Source: Patiria miniata (Eukaryota > Echinodermata > Asteroidea > Valvatida > Asterinidae). From it: a stretch of 64,000 nucleotides of DNA. Numbering within the stretch: the first letter of the stretch is position 1; each line of letters starts with the position of its first letter. Positions 1-11,859 of this stretch are shown here, piece by piece. The position numbers and the translations under genes are program-made. The notes beneath the pieces were generated by a model. The model was not told the DNA's origin. It saw only the letters and a list, made by a program, of their open reading frames with translations, and did no database searches. The stretch is from the NCBI RefSeq assembly GCF_015706575.1, contig NW_024037055.1, forward strand, positions 15,538,262 to 15,602,261. Direction: 5' to 3'.

Positions 1-611
1 CGTCATCATGACATCATCAAAAACGTGATTTTGTGATTCGCATATAAGGGTATGTCCGATCGTTATGAAACTTGGTGGGTAGGTAGGTATAGATAAAAGC
101 ATTCAAAATCTGAATTGATGCATCATGACGTCATCGCCTGATTTTTTTATGAATTTTCAAATTTTAATATTTTCTTCAAATTTTGCAAAAATTATATAAA
201 ATACGGTCCGATCGACCTCAGAGAACCTGATTGGGTTAAATGTCGGTATGCAGATATTCCAGGGTGTGATATACAAAAATTGCAGTGACGTCACGATGAC
301 GTCATCATGTGATTTTATATGAATTATTCAATTTTTGGACCTTTTACTCATATCTCATCAATTGAACGTGGTTATATTCGAAATTCTTTTTGCAAAAGGT
401 TTGTTAGGTCGTAGATAGATACAGAAAATTTCAAAAAATGTGTGCCGTCATTATAACGTCATGAAGAATGTTGTTTTTTAAACATAGGATGGACACTTTT
501 TGTATAGAATATGCATGTACATGTTCATTCGACCTGGATGAAACTCCTTTACGGCAGTCATTAATAAAACGGTCGAAACAGCTCAGTGTTTGTCCACAAA
601 CACATTTCTAG
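1..611 (+). repeat. direct duplicate, copy 1
   Basis: The first ~610 bases recur almost base for base at 1630-2237, shifted by 1624-1629 bases. Both copies end in 'cgaaacagctcagtg' followed by the tgtttgt/acaaaca hairpin and 'catttctagt'. A more diverged copy of the first ~200 bases lies at about 1050-1260. The high identity suggests recent tandem duplication or gene conversion. Confidence 0.85.
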
Positions 612-1629
612 TTTTTTTTCTTCCACTTTTTTTCCCATAGGATAACACGTGTTTTCGTTCTACAAGGCACTTTTGGACTTTTTTCAAATCCGATCGACTT
701 CAAACCTGGCACACACTTAGACCACCATCTGAAGATGTATGCCGAAACTTTTCGTCATCATGACGTCATCACGTGTCACGTGACGTCATCCTAAAAGAGC
801 ATACTTTAAGGCCCTATATCTACAGAACCGGAAGTCTGATTTGGTTCAAACTTGGTTTGCAAGTATTCCGGGACGTGTTATAGCCGAAAATTGCAGTGAC
901 GTCATGATGACGTCATTATGTGATTTTATATAAATTATTCAATTTTTGGAACTTTTACTCATATCTCATAAACGGAATGTGGTAAATTCGAAATTCTTTT
1001 TGTAACAGGTTTGTTAGGTAATAGATAGATGCACACAATTTCGTAAAATGTGTGACGTCATCATGACGTCATCAAAAACGTGATTTTGTGATTCACATAT
1101 AAGGGTATGTCCGATCGTTATGAAACTTAGTGGGTAGGTAGGTATAGATAACAGCATTCCAAGTCTAAAGTGACGTCATCATGACGTCATCATCTGATTT
1201 TTTATGAATTTTTCAAATTTTAATATTTTCTTCAAATTTTGCAAAAATTATATAAAATACGGTCCGATCGACTTCAAACCTGGCACACACTTAAACAACC
1301 ATCAAAAGATGTATGCCTAATCATGACGTCATCATGACGTCATCACGTGTCACATGACGTCATCCTAAAAGTGCATACTTTAAGGCCCTATATCTACAGA
1401 ACCGGAAGTCCAATTGGGTTCAAACTTGGTATGCAAGTATTCCGGGACGTGTTATAGACAAAAATTGCAGTGACGCCACGATGACGTCATCATGTGAGTT
1501 TATATAAATTATGCAATTTTTGGACATCTTACTCAAATCTCATGAATGGAGCATGGTAAATTCAAAATTCTTTTTGTAAAATGTTTGTCAGGTGAAAGAC
1601 AGATGCACAAAATTTCATAAAATGTGTGA

Positions 1630-2235
1630 CGTCATCATGACATCATCAAAAACGTGATTTTGTGATTCGCATATAAGGGTATGTCCGATCGTTATGAAAC
1701 TTGGTGGGTAGGTAGGTATAGATAAAAGCATTCAAAATCTGAATTGATGCATCATGACGTCATCGCCTGAATTTTTTATGAATTTTCAAATTTTAATATT
1801 TTCTTCAAATTTTGCAAAAATTATATAAAATACGGTCCGATCGACCTCAGAGAACCTGATTGGGTTAAATGTCGGTATGCAGATATTCCAGGGTGTGATA
1901 TACAAAAATTGCAGTGACGTCACGATGACGTCATCATGTGATTTTATATGAATTATTTAATTTTTGGACCTTTTACTCATATCTTATCAATGGAACGAGG
2001 TTAATTCAAATTCTTTTTTGCAAAAGGTTTGTTAGGTCGTAGATAGATCCAGAAAATTTCAAAAATGTGTGCCGTCATCATGACGTCATGAAAAAGGTTT
2101 TTTTAACATAGGATGGACACTTTTTGTATAGAATACGCATGTACATCTTCATTCGACCTGGATGAAACTCCTTTACGGCAGTCATTAATAAAACGGTCGA
2201 AACAGCTCAGTGTTTGTCCACAAACACATTTCTAG

Positions 2236-2237
<2 letters not shown>
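1630..2237 (+). repeat. direct duplicate, copy 2
   Basis: Near-identical to positions 1-611, with only a few substitutions and small indels. It is followed at 2236-2262 by a (TTC)n-rich microsatellite. Confidence 0.85.
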
Positions 2238-2266
<29 letters not shown>

Positions 2267-4244
2267 TTTTTCCCAAAACCCCATAGACTTTGTACACGTT
2301 TATTCTACACGCCACTTTTGGCATTAATCTTTGTCATACATCATTCAAAGTTAGCATAAGCATAGCCCCTATAGCAAAGATGTGTCCCGAAGATTGACGT
2401 CATGGTGACGTCATCGACTAATTTATTATAGATTTTTGAATATTTAATTTTCCCATAGACTTTGTACACAGAAATTATAAAATAATTGTCGATTTTCAAA
2501 TGGCATTTTTGACTCTTTGCCAGTAATTCATTTACACCAATCTTTGTCCAAGCAAAGACCCTAATTCAAACAACATTGTGGAATGATGACGTCATGATGA
2601 CGTCATCCTGTGTTTATTTATAGGCAATTAAATTGTGACACTTTTAATATTTAAAAATGCATAAGAAATCAATCGTACGCGTCCGCAGCATTCTGTTTCC
2701 GGCAAGTGGTAGAGTAGATTGAGGTCTTCATTTGATTTAGTGTGCATGTAATCACGTGACCCTTGCTTCCGGTCGAAAAAGGCCCAAACCGGAAGTGGCT
2801 TATTATTTGAAAATGGTAATAGAAATGAACTTGCTTTTAACAGTGTTAGTCTCTTGGCCGATAGAATTCTTCAAATCATCTACCGATGACGTCATGCAAT
2901 CTTCGAGCGCCCTCTAGCGACAGGTTGAAAATTAGCAAAAATGTATTTTGAATAGATGTCTGTGGCGAAGTTTGTCGGAATCGCCTAAATATTGGTGTAT
3001 ATAATGACCTTGACCCACTTAAGACGTGTGCGATGTTTTAGGCAAATGACGTCATCAGACCGGAAGTTATAATAAAAAGACCCTTTTTCATTTGAAAATT
3101 CCTGAAAAATCAACCATGGCAGTTTTTATATTTGTTTTTACTTTAATTGTCGATTGAAGGGTAGGTCTAAAACATTTCAAAGTTTCGAGGCGATAAGCGA
3201 ACTCGAACATACCCTGCGCACGCTTAAAACTTCACGTTGACAATACCTCTGCTTCAAAACATGCACAGGACAGGACGTCCACAATGTAATGTACATGTAC
3301 ATGCACGTACGTTGTACATAGGCACATACATCGTATGTCAGTCAACCTGCAGCGCACGTGATGCTGAGGTCAAATCCTGTCCACAGTGACCGTTTTAGCC
3401 GATTTTCGGCTAACTTTGACAGATTTTATGTTCATGCATGCGCATAGACAGGGACGTATTATATCACTTTTGGCATTAATCTTTGTCAGACATCATTGAA
3501 AGTTGGCATAAGCATAGTCCCTATAGCCAAGATGTGTCCCGAAGAGTGACGTCATGATGACGTCATCAAGTGATTTATTATGGATTTATGAATAATTAAT
3601 TTTTCTCATAGACTTTGTACCCAGCTTTTTTCACAAGTCTTTCCCTATACAACACTGATATATCTTACTGAGTAGTTCTGAACTTCGGCTGAGAATTACT
3701 ATGAGAAGGAAAAAGAAATCGTATTTTTTTACGCCTGTCATTTGATTGAAAATATTCCCAAGAGTCAGAATATCAAGTAATATTTGATAAAAAATGTTTC
3801 AGTTTAAAGGCAAATCACGTATTTAAAGGTGCAGTTTTTCTGCTGTTGGATTTTTAACCCATTGACTTTTATTTGTACACGTTTTCAAGCCACCATTTTT
3901 ATAACTTGGCGATCTGGAATCGTCATCAAAGTTACAGCCAAGGAAGACCCTCATACAAAAATTCTGCCTAGACTATGACGTCACGATGACGTCATCACCT
4001 AATTTTTTTATTGATTTTTGAAAATGTACGTACATATTGTGAAGTCTTATATCTACAGAAATGTAAGTCCGATTGGGTTGAAACTTGGTATGTGGCTATA
4101 CCAGGATGTGTTATAGATTAAAAATGAGGTGACGTCATGATGACGTCATCCTGAGATTTTATATGAATATTTATTTGTTTGGACCTTTTATTTTTTTTTC
4201 TCCTTTTTCAGACTTTTTCTCCATAGGTTTAACACACGTTTCTT

Positions 4245-5005
4245 CTATCAGTCCACTTTGGCACTTTTTTAAATCAGATTGATTTCAGACTTGGAACATA
4301 CTTAGACCACCACCCACAGATGGTCCTAGAAGAAATTTGTGATCGTGACGTCATCAGGTGTCAGGTTACGTCACATTAAAGATACATTTTTTCCCTATAT
4401 GTTTTGTACACGTTTTAAAACACTCCAGTTTGGCATCTTCGTCAATCCGATCGACTTTAGACTTAATTCATACTTAGACCACCATCCACAGATGGTCCTA
4501 GACGAAATTCGTGATCGTAACGTCATCAGGTGTTAGGTTACGTCACATTAAAGATTCATCTTTCCCCATAGGGTTTGTACACGTTTTAAAATGCTCCATT
4601 TCGGCACTTTCGTAAATCCGATCGACTTTACACTTGGTACACACTTAGACCACCACTTACAGATGATCCTTGGAGAAATTCTTGATCGTGACGTCATCAG
4701 GTGTCACGTTACTTTACATTAAAGATGCATTCTCCCCATAGGGCTTGTACACGTTTTAAAACACTCCACTTTGGCACTTTCGTAAATTTGATGTACTTTA
4801 GACTTGGCACACACTTAGACCATCACCCACAGATGGTCCTAGAAGAAATTTGAGATCGTGACGTCATCAGGTGTTGGGTTATGTTACATTAAAGATGCAT
4901 TTTTCCCCATAGGTTTTGTACACGTTTTTCTTCAAATCATACTTTGGCAGTATATGTCTGATTGACTTTTCACTTGGCAGATGACATTCACAGTGACTTC
5001 ATGAA
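4245..5005 (+). repeat. ~172-bp satellite, left block (4 copies)
   Basis: Tandem units marked by 'ccacagatggtcctagaag' at about 4309, 4481, 4652 and 4826, giving a spacing of 171-174 bases. Each unit also has one 'gtgacgtcatcaggtgt' and 'ttttgtacacgtttt'. The block is followed by 'gaaacagcttgtg' and the tgtttgtccacaaaca hairpin at 5038-5076. The same family returns at 58.8-59.4 kb. Confidence 0.85.
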
Positions 5006-5073
5006 GTGTTCATCACGTGCACAGAGTATTTCAAATATCCGAAACAGCTTGTGTTTGTCCACAAACACATTTC

Positions 5074-5250
5074 TAGTTTACATGTAGTTTTTGTTTCTAG
5101 TTCACTTAATGATTTGATTTATACCGGTGATAATATGCCGTCCCACCTGTTTTTTTCGTTTGTGTGTGTCGGCGGAAACAGTGCATATTTTCTGTGCCCT
5201 ATTTCGCACTACATCACTCACCCTTTGTTTAATTCTTTTATATGTATTTA
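5074..5250 (+). repeat. left inverted repeat flanking Penelope-like remnant
   Basis: This ~170-bp segment is the reverse complement, with scattered mismatches, of about 8205-8372. Landmarks are 'ataatatgccgtcccacctg', 'cagtgcatattttctgtgcc' and 'cacttaatgatttgat'. The two arms face each other across ~3 kb containing the Penelope-like remnant. Penelope-like elements are known to carry terminal repeats in direct or inverted orientation, so these may be its termini. They could also be an unrelated repeat. Confidence 0.7.
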
Positions 5251-5353
5251 CTTTATTGCTAATGATTGTAAAGAATATTGTATGCGTTAGCATTTCTTGT
5301 AACGATCAGACTAAGTGGATTTCTCTTTTTTTTAATTTCGAAATCCATGCCTA

Positions 5354-7010
5354 AATGACCATTATGTTAGTTCTGTTTTTCAAAAAGTTCCAATAGGATT
5401 TGTGCGTTCTCCTCATCCAAGTTTTTTTTTCTTGGTTGGATGGTGGAGATGGATTAATCCTTGATCGGACCAGGCCATCTTTTATGTTTTTTTGTCGTTT
5501 GTTTGCCGGGATTGGTTGGGTCGCAAAGAGTGCACTTAGAAACTCATTATCGCTGATCAGATTCCAGTGTTTCAGAAGGGCCTGCTTGACAGCTGGGTGT
5601 TTTATTTGTGGGTGGTAGGGTAAAACGAAGACCAGCGGGATATTCTTTTCGGTTTTTGCACGCTTTTTAGAGTTCACGCGAGTTACCGCGTTTTTGAAGT
5701 TTGTTTTTTGAAGAATTCAACCTTCTCCTCAAATTCTTTTGATTGTGTGCATATACGGTCATATTATCTCATTATTTCTCCCTTAATCAAACCGCCAAAC
5801 ACTGACTCAGGGTGGGAATCTCGAGCAAGATACTGAAAGGTATCAGTTTGGTGGCTACCGAGTATCCAGTTTCCCTTCTTTTTTGAACCGTTCGCCTTTG
5901 TAGATGACGAGGTCGAGGAAGATCACTTGACTGTTTGAGATCTCTGACGTGAACTTGAGCGTGGGATAAATTTGGTTTAGAGTTTGGACGAGGTCGCCGG
6001 CTTGGTCTTCGTTACCGTTTAATATTATTAAGACATCATACCTGTATCCCTGTATCTCATGTAACTCACAATTGAAGGTTTGTCTGGGAGAATAATATCT
6101 TTTTCACATTTGAACAGGGTTGTATCGCATATTTCCGGACTGCAATCGCGTGTATATGTGCTTTGCTGTTTGACAATCGGAAGCAGAAAATAGTCTATGT
6201 ATTTTGAAATTGATTGAGTCGGACCTCCGCAACCACTAGTAATAGGCCTCCCCACAAACCGTGTTCCTTTGGGTGCTTCTTTGTGAACTTTCGGTAAGAG
6301 GTGAAGGCAATTAGTTTTGATGTCGTGGTTGTCATGGTTGAGAAACTCAAATGTTTTTTTTTGATATTACTCCATCAATGTGAAGTTTGCGTATGGCTTG
6401 AGCGACCTGTTGCGCGGTTTCCCCAGTCAGATCAATCTCTTCATAATGTGGGCCTGATAATTTTCGTAGCCCCTCATGTGTATAGTCTTGTCTGTTCAAA
6501 ACACATACACCGCGGCCTTTATCGAATGGTTTAACGACTATATGTCTCGTATTTGCTTTAGGCCGATCAGAGCGATGCGTTCCGCTTTTGATATGTTAGA
6601 TTTGACATTTTTTTTATATCCAATTTGGATAATTCCTCCAAAGTACCCTCAATGTATGATTCTAGATTGAGGTAAGGATTCCAAGTGGAGGGCAATTTGA
6701 AAGGATGCGAATTTGATGGTCTTACTCTCCCTGCCATTTTTAAACGTAATCTCATCACTTTTCTGAAAATGATTGGGAATGGGGTGGGTATAAAATTCAA
6801 ACCCCTGCCTAGAGCAATCAGTTCAATGTAAGAGAGCTGAGTGTCAGAGAGATTCTTAACATAGGGCATACTATGTCTAGCTTTTAGCTCAAGAGAGATC
6901 GTCTTCGCCCATTTCTTGTGCTTTTTGCTGATTTGGCGAGATTGGACAGATCTATTCTTAGCTGCATTCGATTTGTTATTTTTTTGGCTTTTATTAAGTC
7001 TCTTCGCCAT
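5354..7010 (-). pseudogene. Penelope-like retroelement reverse transcriptase, broken
   Basis: Minus-strand remnant of a Penelope-like (PLE) reverse transcriptase, read as pieces in shifting frames from 7010 down to 5354. The N-terminal piece has NLSD followed by LGRGLNFIPTP (about 6780-6860). Next come PFDKGRGVCVLN (about 6500-6530), GRPITSGCGGPT (about 6220-6255), a palm segment reading RYDVLII where RY(I/V)DD is expected (about 6010-6050), LKFTSEIS and FLDL (about 5905-5965), and a C-terminal piece with YHP and KHWNLI ahead of LVRSRI (5430-5630). The order and motifs are those of PLE proteins. Several frameshifts and stops separate the pieces and the catalytic Asp-Asp box is damaged. No GIY-YIG endonuclease follows, so the copy is dead. 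Confidence 0.85.
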
Positions 7011-7412
7011 GCTCTAGCAGACTCAATGTAAACCAAGAAGTTTTTGTTGAAACGTGATGCAAGATTGGGCAAGTTGCCTTATTAAAACGGGTAAAATTAC
7101 ACATTATAATCAAGGGACTGGGTACAAAAATCGCATTAACGCTTTCACTTGGTTATCACGCGTGTGCAGAACGTAACTTACACCAATTCGGTTATCTCAG
7201 TTTGAAGTGATTTTTAAGTGATTTCTTTGTGAACTTTCGGTTTCGAATTAATGTCAACATTTTTAAAGTCCATAAAAAGGCGTGATTCTGATGCCCCCAG
7301 GCTGCCGTAAATCGCGTTGACGACTCCCACAAGACACGCTTCTAAGTTTGTCTTGTAATACACTCTTGAAATGCCCATATGTTTGTGCAGCGAATGTCCA
7401 TGATTTTTCAAA

Positions 7413-7874
7413 CTCCGGGAGGAGGCGAAATTGAGATCCCCCCCCCTGCCGTGAATCGCACCGTCAGATCCCAACAGACGCCCTGCTCCTTTTGTCTGGT
7501 GATACACGGACATTAGAAGAAGAAAATATTGACGTTTCAGCACGAATGTGCCAAAAAATAATGCTGAATACCCTCCTGCACCGACAAAAGATGCCTTTTA
7601 CTGAGCGAGTGCCCCTTTTGGTGATGCCCCTTCCCCCAGTTTGAACCGCCGTCACCGCTGCTCCTCCTGGACTAATATGGACATTCGCAATACAAACCTA
7701 TTGGGCTGTCCAATGTCCAATATCCATGTAAAACATAGACATCGCCATACAAAACCATAGGCATTTTCAATGTCCGTGTATCACTAGGCAAATGGAGCAG
7801 GGCGTCTAGTGGGATCCGACGGTACGATTCAAGGCAGGGGGGGGGGGCATCTCAATTACGCCTCCTCCTGGGAG
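7413..7874. mobile_element. foldback element with ~103-bp inverted arms
   Basis: Positions 7413-7514 and about 7770-7874 are reverse complements with scattered mismatches, for example 'ggagcagggcgtct' in the right arm against 'agacgccctgctcc' in the left. Both arms carry a poly-C/poly-G run and a 'gtgatacacggacatt' outer motif. The ~255-bp spacer is unique and contains no coding signal. It lies between the Penelope-like remnant and its right inverted repeat, so it probably inserted later. No target duplication was identified. It resembles a non-autonomous DNA element; superfamily unknown. Confidence 0.75.
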
Positions 7875-8096
7875 AATTGTGCGTCAATATATCGTTATTT
7901 TGTTTTAGTTAAACCATATTCATGAAGACCTGAACTTATACATGTACTTTAATAGATACAATGCAGTCATAAAACAGTGTATGCGAGCATGTTGATTTCA
8001 ATTAGAGACAAGTTGTTCTTCGTAATAATGTGCGATTCGTGATGATGTGTCATGTGACTATAATTAGTTCTATATTAGTGGTCATTTTATAAAAAC

Positions 8097-8195
8097 AGGG
8101 CCTTGGCCTTAGCCTTGAGGGTTAAGCCTTGGCCTTGGCCCCGAGGCTTGAGGGTCAAAGCCTTGGCCTTGGCCTTGAGGGTCAAAGCCTTTGCT
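8097..8195 (+). repeat. GGCCTTGG minisatellite
   Basis: Imperfect iterations of 'ccttggccttggccttgagg'. Related arrays occur at 48.65-48.81 kb and 50.32-50.46 kb. Low complexity; the open frames across it are a by-product of composition. Confidence 0.85.
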
Positions 8196-8204
8196 CCAAC
8201 ACTG

Positions 8205-8372
8205 GTAAATACATAAAAAAAAGATTTAAACAAAGGAATTGCGTAAAAAGGGCACAGAAAATATGCACTGTTTCCCCCGACACACACAAAAGAAAAAACA
8301 GGTGGGACGGCATATTATCACCGGTATCAATCAAATCATTAAGTGAACTAGACACAAAAACCACATGTACAC
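8205..8372 (-). repeat. right inverted repeat flanking Penelope-like remnant
   Basis: Reverse-complement partner of about 5074-5250 (see that entry). The repeat is interrupted just inside by the GGCCTTGG minisatellite. The small open frames on both strands here mirror those of the left arm and do not look coding. Confidence 0.7.
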
Positions 8373-8454
8373 AAACCAGTCCCTGCGTCGCCTGAACACC
8401 GGATGAGTTTTTTTTAACTCATATATCCCCTCCCCCGACCACCCGGTCGGCGGT

Positions 8455-8570
8455 CGAAGGGGCGTGCATTTGTATCTTTGGAATCGAACCTAGACTCCAA
8501 ATGATCCATGTCAGCGGACAAAAACACTGCGTCTTTAAGTCACATGTGGAGTAGGAGGCCAATCAAATTA
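8455..8570 (-). ncRNA. tRNA-derived (SINE-like) remnant
   Basis: On the minus strand a perfect RNA polymerase III B-box, GGTTCGATTCC, lies near 8462-8474. It is preceded by tRNA-like sequence with a long variable-arm-like segment (about 8480-8555). The A-box is degraded and no complete cloverleaf can be drawn, so this is not a functional tRNA. Most likely it is the 5' head of an old SINE. Confidence 0.4.
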
Positions 8571-8574
8571 CCAT

Positions 8575-9435
8575 ACGGCTGCACATCCCATGCATGACTA
8601 TTAACAAACTGGGCTTAATCTCCTGCCCATCGCACTCTGTATACTAAACCTCAAATTAAGTCAGGGTTTGAGACATACAACAAGAATGGTATAAAAGCGA
8701 TAGTTTGAGAATTGTAGCCTCATATCTCAAGACAAGCTCCAAATATAAGATGGACAATCTACTAGAACTTGTCTGCCCTCCCACCCCCGGCTCAAGAAAC
8801 GATGAGGCCAATCTCAACACAAAAGCCCTAGATGTTTGCTACAGAGCGCACTCTGTTCTCGACTGCAAGTACTAAGCTGTTTCCTTCCCCTATAGCTTCA
8901 AGAAAAGTTGTCTAAAGTGTCAGAATTAGAGAAACATATGTCTTGATTGCAAATTTGGAAGCTTTGTTGTAGTTCCGACCAGTATGGGACATTTAATGAA
9001 AGGATAATGCTGTTTTCTTTTCGTTTTATTTGTCAGAAGCTTAAAGAACTTCTGCGGCAAGTAAATTTAAAGAAATAATGTATTTGAGAGTGAAAAAAAA
9101 TGAAAAACTCAAACAGGCATGGTAATAAATGCGTTTTGTAGAAGTCATCAGGCATGAGAGAGCTAATTCGAAGTAAAGCAGCTCTTAGAGCATCACAACA
9201 GTTTCCATTTTATTTACTTTTTACTCTCAATTTTGATTTGAGCTCTTCAGTTTGATGAAGTATTTAGGATTGAGGCTTTTGTTTAGCCAACGAGTGTTTT
9301 TAATAGAAATTGAGATATTTGTGAATCTTTATGTCATGTATTTATTTTGGAACTGAGGACTTGCTTCATTGTTTGGTGGTGTTTATAAATAAAGAGGTGA
9401 AACGAAATAAATTTTTTTCGGAAGTCATTTATTAA
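8575..9435. other. no gene seen (unique AT-rich sequence)
   Basis: I find no open frame, splice pattern or repeat I can support here. The sequence is moderately AT-rich. Confidence 0.6.
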
Positions 9436-9439
9436 AGTC

Positions 9440-9915
9440 TGTGCTAACTAACTGTTGGATAAAAAATGCTCATGTTTTGGTTGAATCAAGTCCCAACAAC
9501 TGAGCATTTGGAATGGATTTACGCCCAACAATTTATACAAATGTTCGATAATTTACCAACAAGGTAAACTGGATACACAGTTGCCCAATTGCTGTACAGC
9601 TGGACCCCAACTACTAAGCAGTCGTTCTGAATTCCCAAATAAATTAGCAAAAATGATTAGTCAACAATTGGGTAACTGTTACTGCCCGAAAAATGGGAAA
9701 CCTATAATTACCAATCCTTTGGCACACTAGGCTAACCAAGGGTTGGGCAGTAGTACATAACCAACTTTTGAGTAAGTTGTTTGCTTAATTATTGAGTAAA
9801 GACATTGCCCAACGACCGTCAAGTAATATTTGCCCAATAGATGTTCATGTTGACTATTGAACCAACGTTGGGCAATAGGTTGGGCATTTTTGCCCAACGT
9901 TCTAACAGTGTATAA
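9440..9915. repeat. degenerate GCCCAAC/GTTGGGC repeat
   Basis: Short motifs such as 'gcccaac' and 'gttgggc' recur about every 20-60 bases on both strands. The right end is densest: 'caacgttgggcaataggttgggc' type sequence near 9860-9900. It looks like an old palindrome-rich minisatellite or foldback element. No coding content. Confidence 0.6.
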
Positions 9916-10630
9916 TACATACATAATTTAATCTGATTTGTTAGATTATTGACCTTTGTTAATAATCAAGTGTCTTATGTTTACTTTCATCTCGATAATT
10001 AGAAAATATCAGATGACCATTATATTTGGTTAAAGACCTGTTGACGTTATGCCTTGTCAACTACCAAAACATTTTAATTCAGGTTATTATTGTCGTCAGC
10101 TTTATTCATAGTATTTAAGTTAACCTTTATCCGTCATTTCCTTTGATCTTTTTTTCCTCGTATACTCATTGCAACTTAATTAATTATAAATCTACACCTT
10201 AAGAGCTCCTACCCCGGGTGATGGTGATTAAAATAGCTTTTGTGAGTGGACGGTGGGACGGCGGTGGTGAAAATTTGAATCTACCAAGCAGAAAATGGCT
10301 GCAGTCTTGTTGCTGGCACAACTATCACTGAAGCTTCACATGTCTCCCTGTACGTCTTGGTTGTACATGTTGCAGTGAATTTTCCATTGTACGTATGATT
10401 TGCATTTTCATGGTTATGTAACCACGTACTAAATGGGATTTAGCTTTCTGCTTTGTTCCCTGTGATTCTTATGTAAGTGCCAGGTACAGCTCACAACTCC
10501 TCTGGGGTTGTGATGCACTCAATTGAATGACCATTCATCAATAAATTTCATTAAGAGTTACTTAATTTTTTTTAAATTTAATTCAGGAACAATCCTCATT
10601 GCAAGGAAATACCGTGTCAAAATGCACTAT
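9916..10630. other. no gene seen
   Basis: Unique AT-rich sequence without a supportable open frame or RNA gene. Confidence 0.55.
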
Positions 10631-10635
10631 ATGCT

Positions 10636-11355
10636 CACGTAACACACGGATCCTAGACACCAGGATAAACGACTGTTCTGAGCTCTAGTACAAAATGCAC
10701 TTAGCAGACTTGCCTCAATTGGTTAGACGCGTGATAACGGGCATTAATACCCGTTGGGGCGTAATCGCGAATTTTCCAGGTGTCCTAATGTGTTGGGTTT
10801 TTGCAAGACATCTAAAACAGAAATATTCATAAAACTGTAAGCAAAACTACTACTTATTTAAGATTTAATTGTTCCAAAATTGTTTAAAAATAAATACTTC
10901 AGGATATAACAGATGGCATTGTGCAGTTTTTGTCGTCATAGATGAAGTATTTACCCGGAAAATAAACGTCAACTTTCGAGGAGAACACCGTTTACCCAAA
11001 TTTCGTTTTTAATTAGGCTTTTATTAAAAAGTTTTAGAGAGATAAGATGCCGAGCGAAGAAACAAAAGATATTGTGCTCGGCATTACCATGGCTATGTAG
11101 TTATCACTTATCAGAATTCAATAATAAAGACCAAAAACGTAGACTAATGAATATTCAAAAATATCATTCGCTGGCTTGACAGACTTCGATACCAGATCGG
11201 GCGCAGAGCCTTGCAAATCTGAAAGCCACCGCGCGCAGTGGTCTTTGTTGGAAAGTATTCATGGTATATGCCACCAGTCCGGGCCGTTATCACGCGTCTC
11301 ACCAGGAGTTGGGCCGAGTCGTTAATCCTTGTGTGTAGGATCCGTGCGTAACACT
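10636..11355. mobile_element. inverted-repeat element (~720 bp)
   Basis: Left-end blocks 'cacacggatcctagacac', 'ggataaacgac' and 'gacgcgtgataacggg' (10640-10745) recur in the same order as reverse complements at 11280-11352. The arms are ~75-110 bp with mismatches. The 'gttatcacgcgtc' motif is shared with 7150-7170 and, less exactly, with the TA-flanked element at 15340-17224, suggesting one family. Between the arms the sequence is AT-rich without a transposase, so it is non-autonomous. Exact ends and target duplication are not resolved. Confidence 0.65.
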
Positions 11356-11681
11356 CCACTGTTGAATGTGTTCCACATGTCGTTGGATTTCCTTTTCTCC
11401 TTTTTTTAATTCCTCGAACGTGAGATTCGATTTTTTTTTATTTTTTTTTTCTTCGATTGCGATGGGCGACTGATCCTCACCGCGGCACTTTAGATTAATT
11501 TTGGACCAGTTGGCCGGCCCTAAAATCAACGATCAATATGCGATAAAATAATTCCACAGTTATAGAACGCAGAACGGTAAATAATTTGCATAAGGTGACA
11601 TTAAAATGTAACGGTATAAGGGAGAGTGTACTACGCTATCCGAAATTGGCAGAGCAAGACAAGGATCAGACATTAACAAAT

Positions 11682-11734
11682 CACAAGGGGGAGGATGCCA
11701 GAACATAATATGTTCTGGCATCCTCCCCCTTGTG
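11682..11734. repeat. perfect 53-bp palindrome
   Basis: Two 26-bp arms, perfect reverse complements starting 'cacaagggggaggatgcc', separated by one base. It shares its last base with the next, longer palindrome. Confidence 0.95.
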
Positions 11735-11856
11735 ACAATATTGTTTGGTACGAACTACAAATCTGAGATTTTGAAACTGTACCGCAAGTAAATATTATTT
11801 ACTTGCGGTACAGTTTCAAAATCTCAGATTTGTAGTTCGTACTAAACAAAATTGTC
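11734..11856. repeat. 123-bp near-perfect palindrome
   Basis: Arms 11734-11794 and 11796-11856 (61 bp each) are reverse complements with two mismatches near the outer ends; the spacer is one base. It contains 'gtaccgcaagtaaata' at the centre. A transcript would form a ~60-bp duplex hairpin. Alternatives are a young foldback insertion or an inverted-repeat assembly artefact. Confidence 0.95.
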
Positions 11857-11859
11857 AGA

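Larger units (their letters stand above)
1..4245. repeat. TGACGTCA-rich repeat domain
   Basis: About 4.2 kb made of diverged copies of several repeat units. The recurring signature is the palindrome TGACGTCA, very often doubled as TGACGTCATCATGACGTCAT; I count more than 30 copies. Other shared blocks are 'ggtccgatcgac', 'ggtaggtaggtataga', and a unit end with 'cgaaacagct' followed by the hairpin 'tgtttgtccacaaaca'. Blocks near 690-1050 recur at about 1260-1620. No coding sequence is recognisable. TGACGTCA is the consensus CRE (CREB/ATF) site, but here it is part of a mobile or satellite repeat, so a regulatory role is not implied. Confidence 0.85.

Noticed and set aside
7214..7655. Minus-strand frames as a gene
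   Set aside because: They sit on the inverted arms of the foldback element at 7413-7874 and show no domain.
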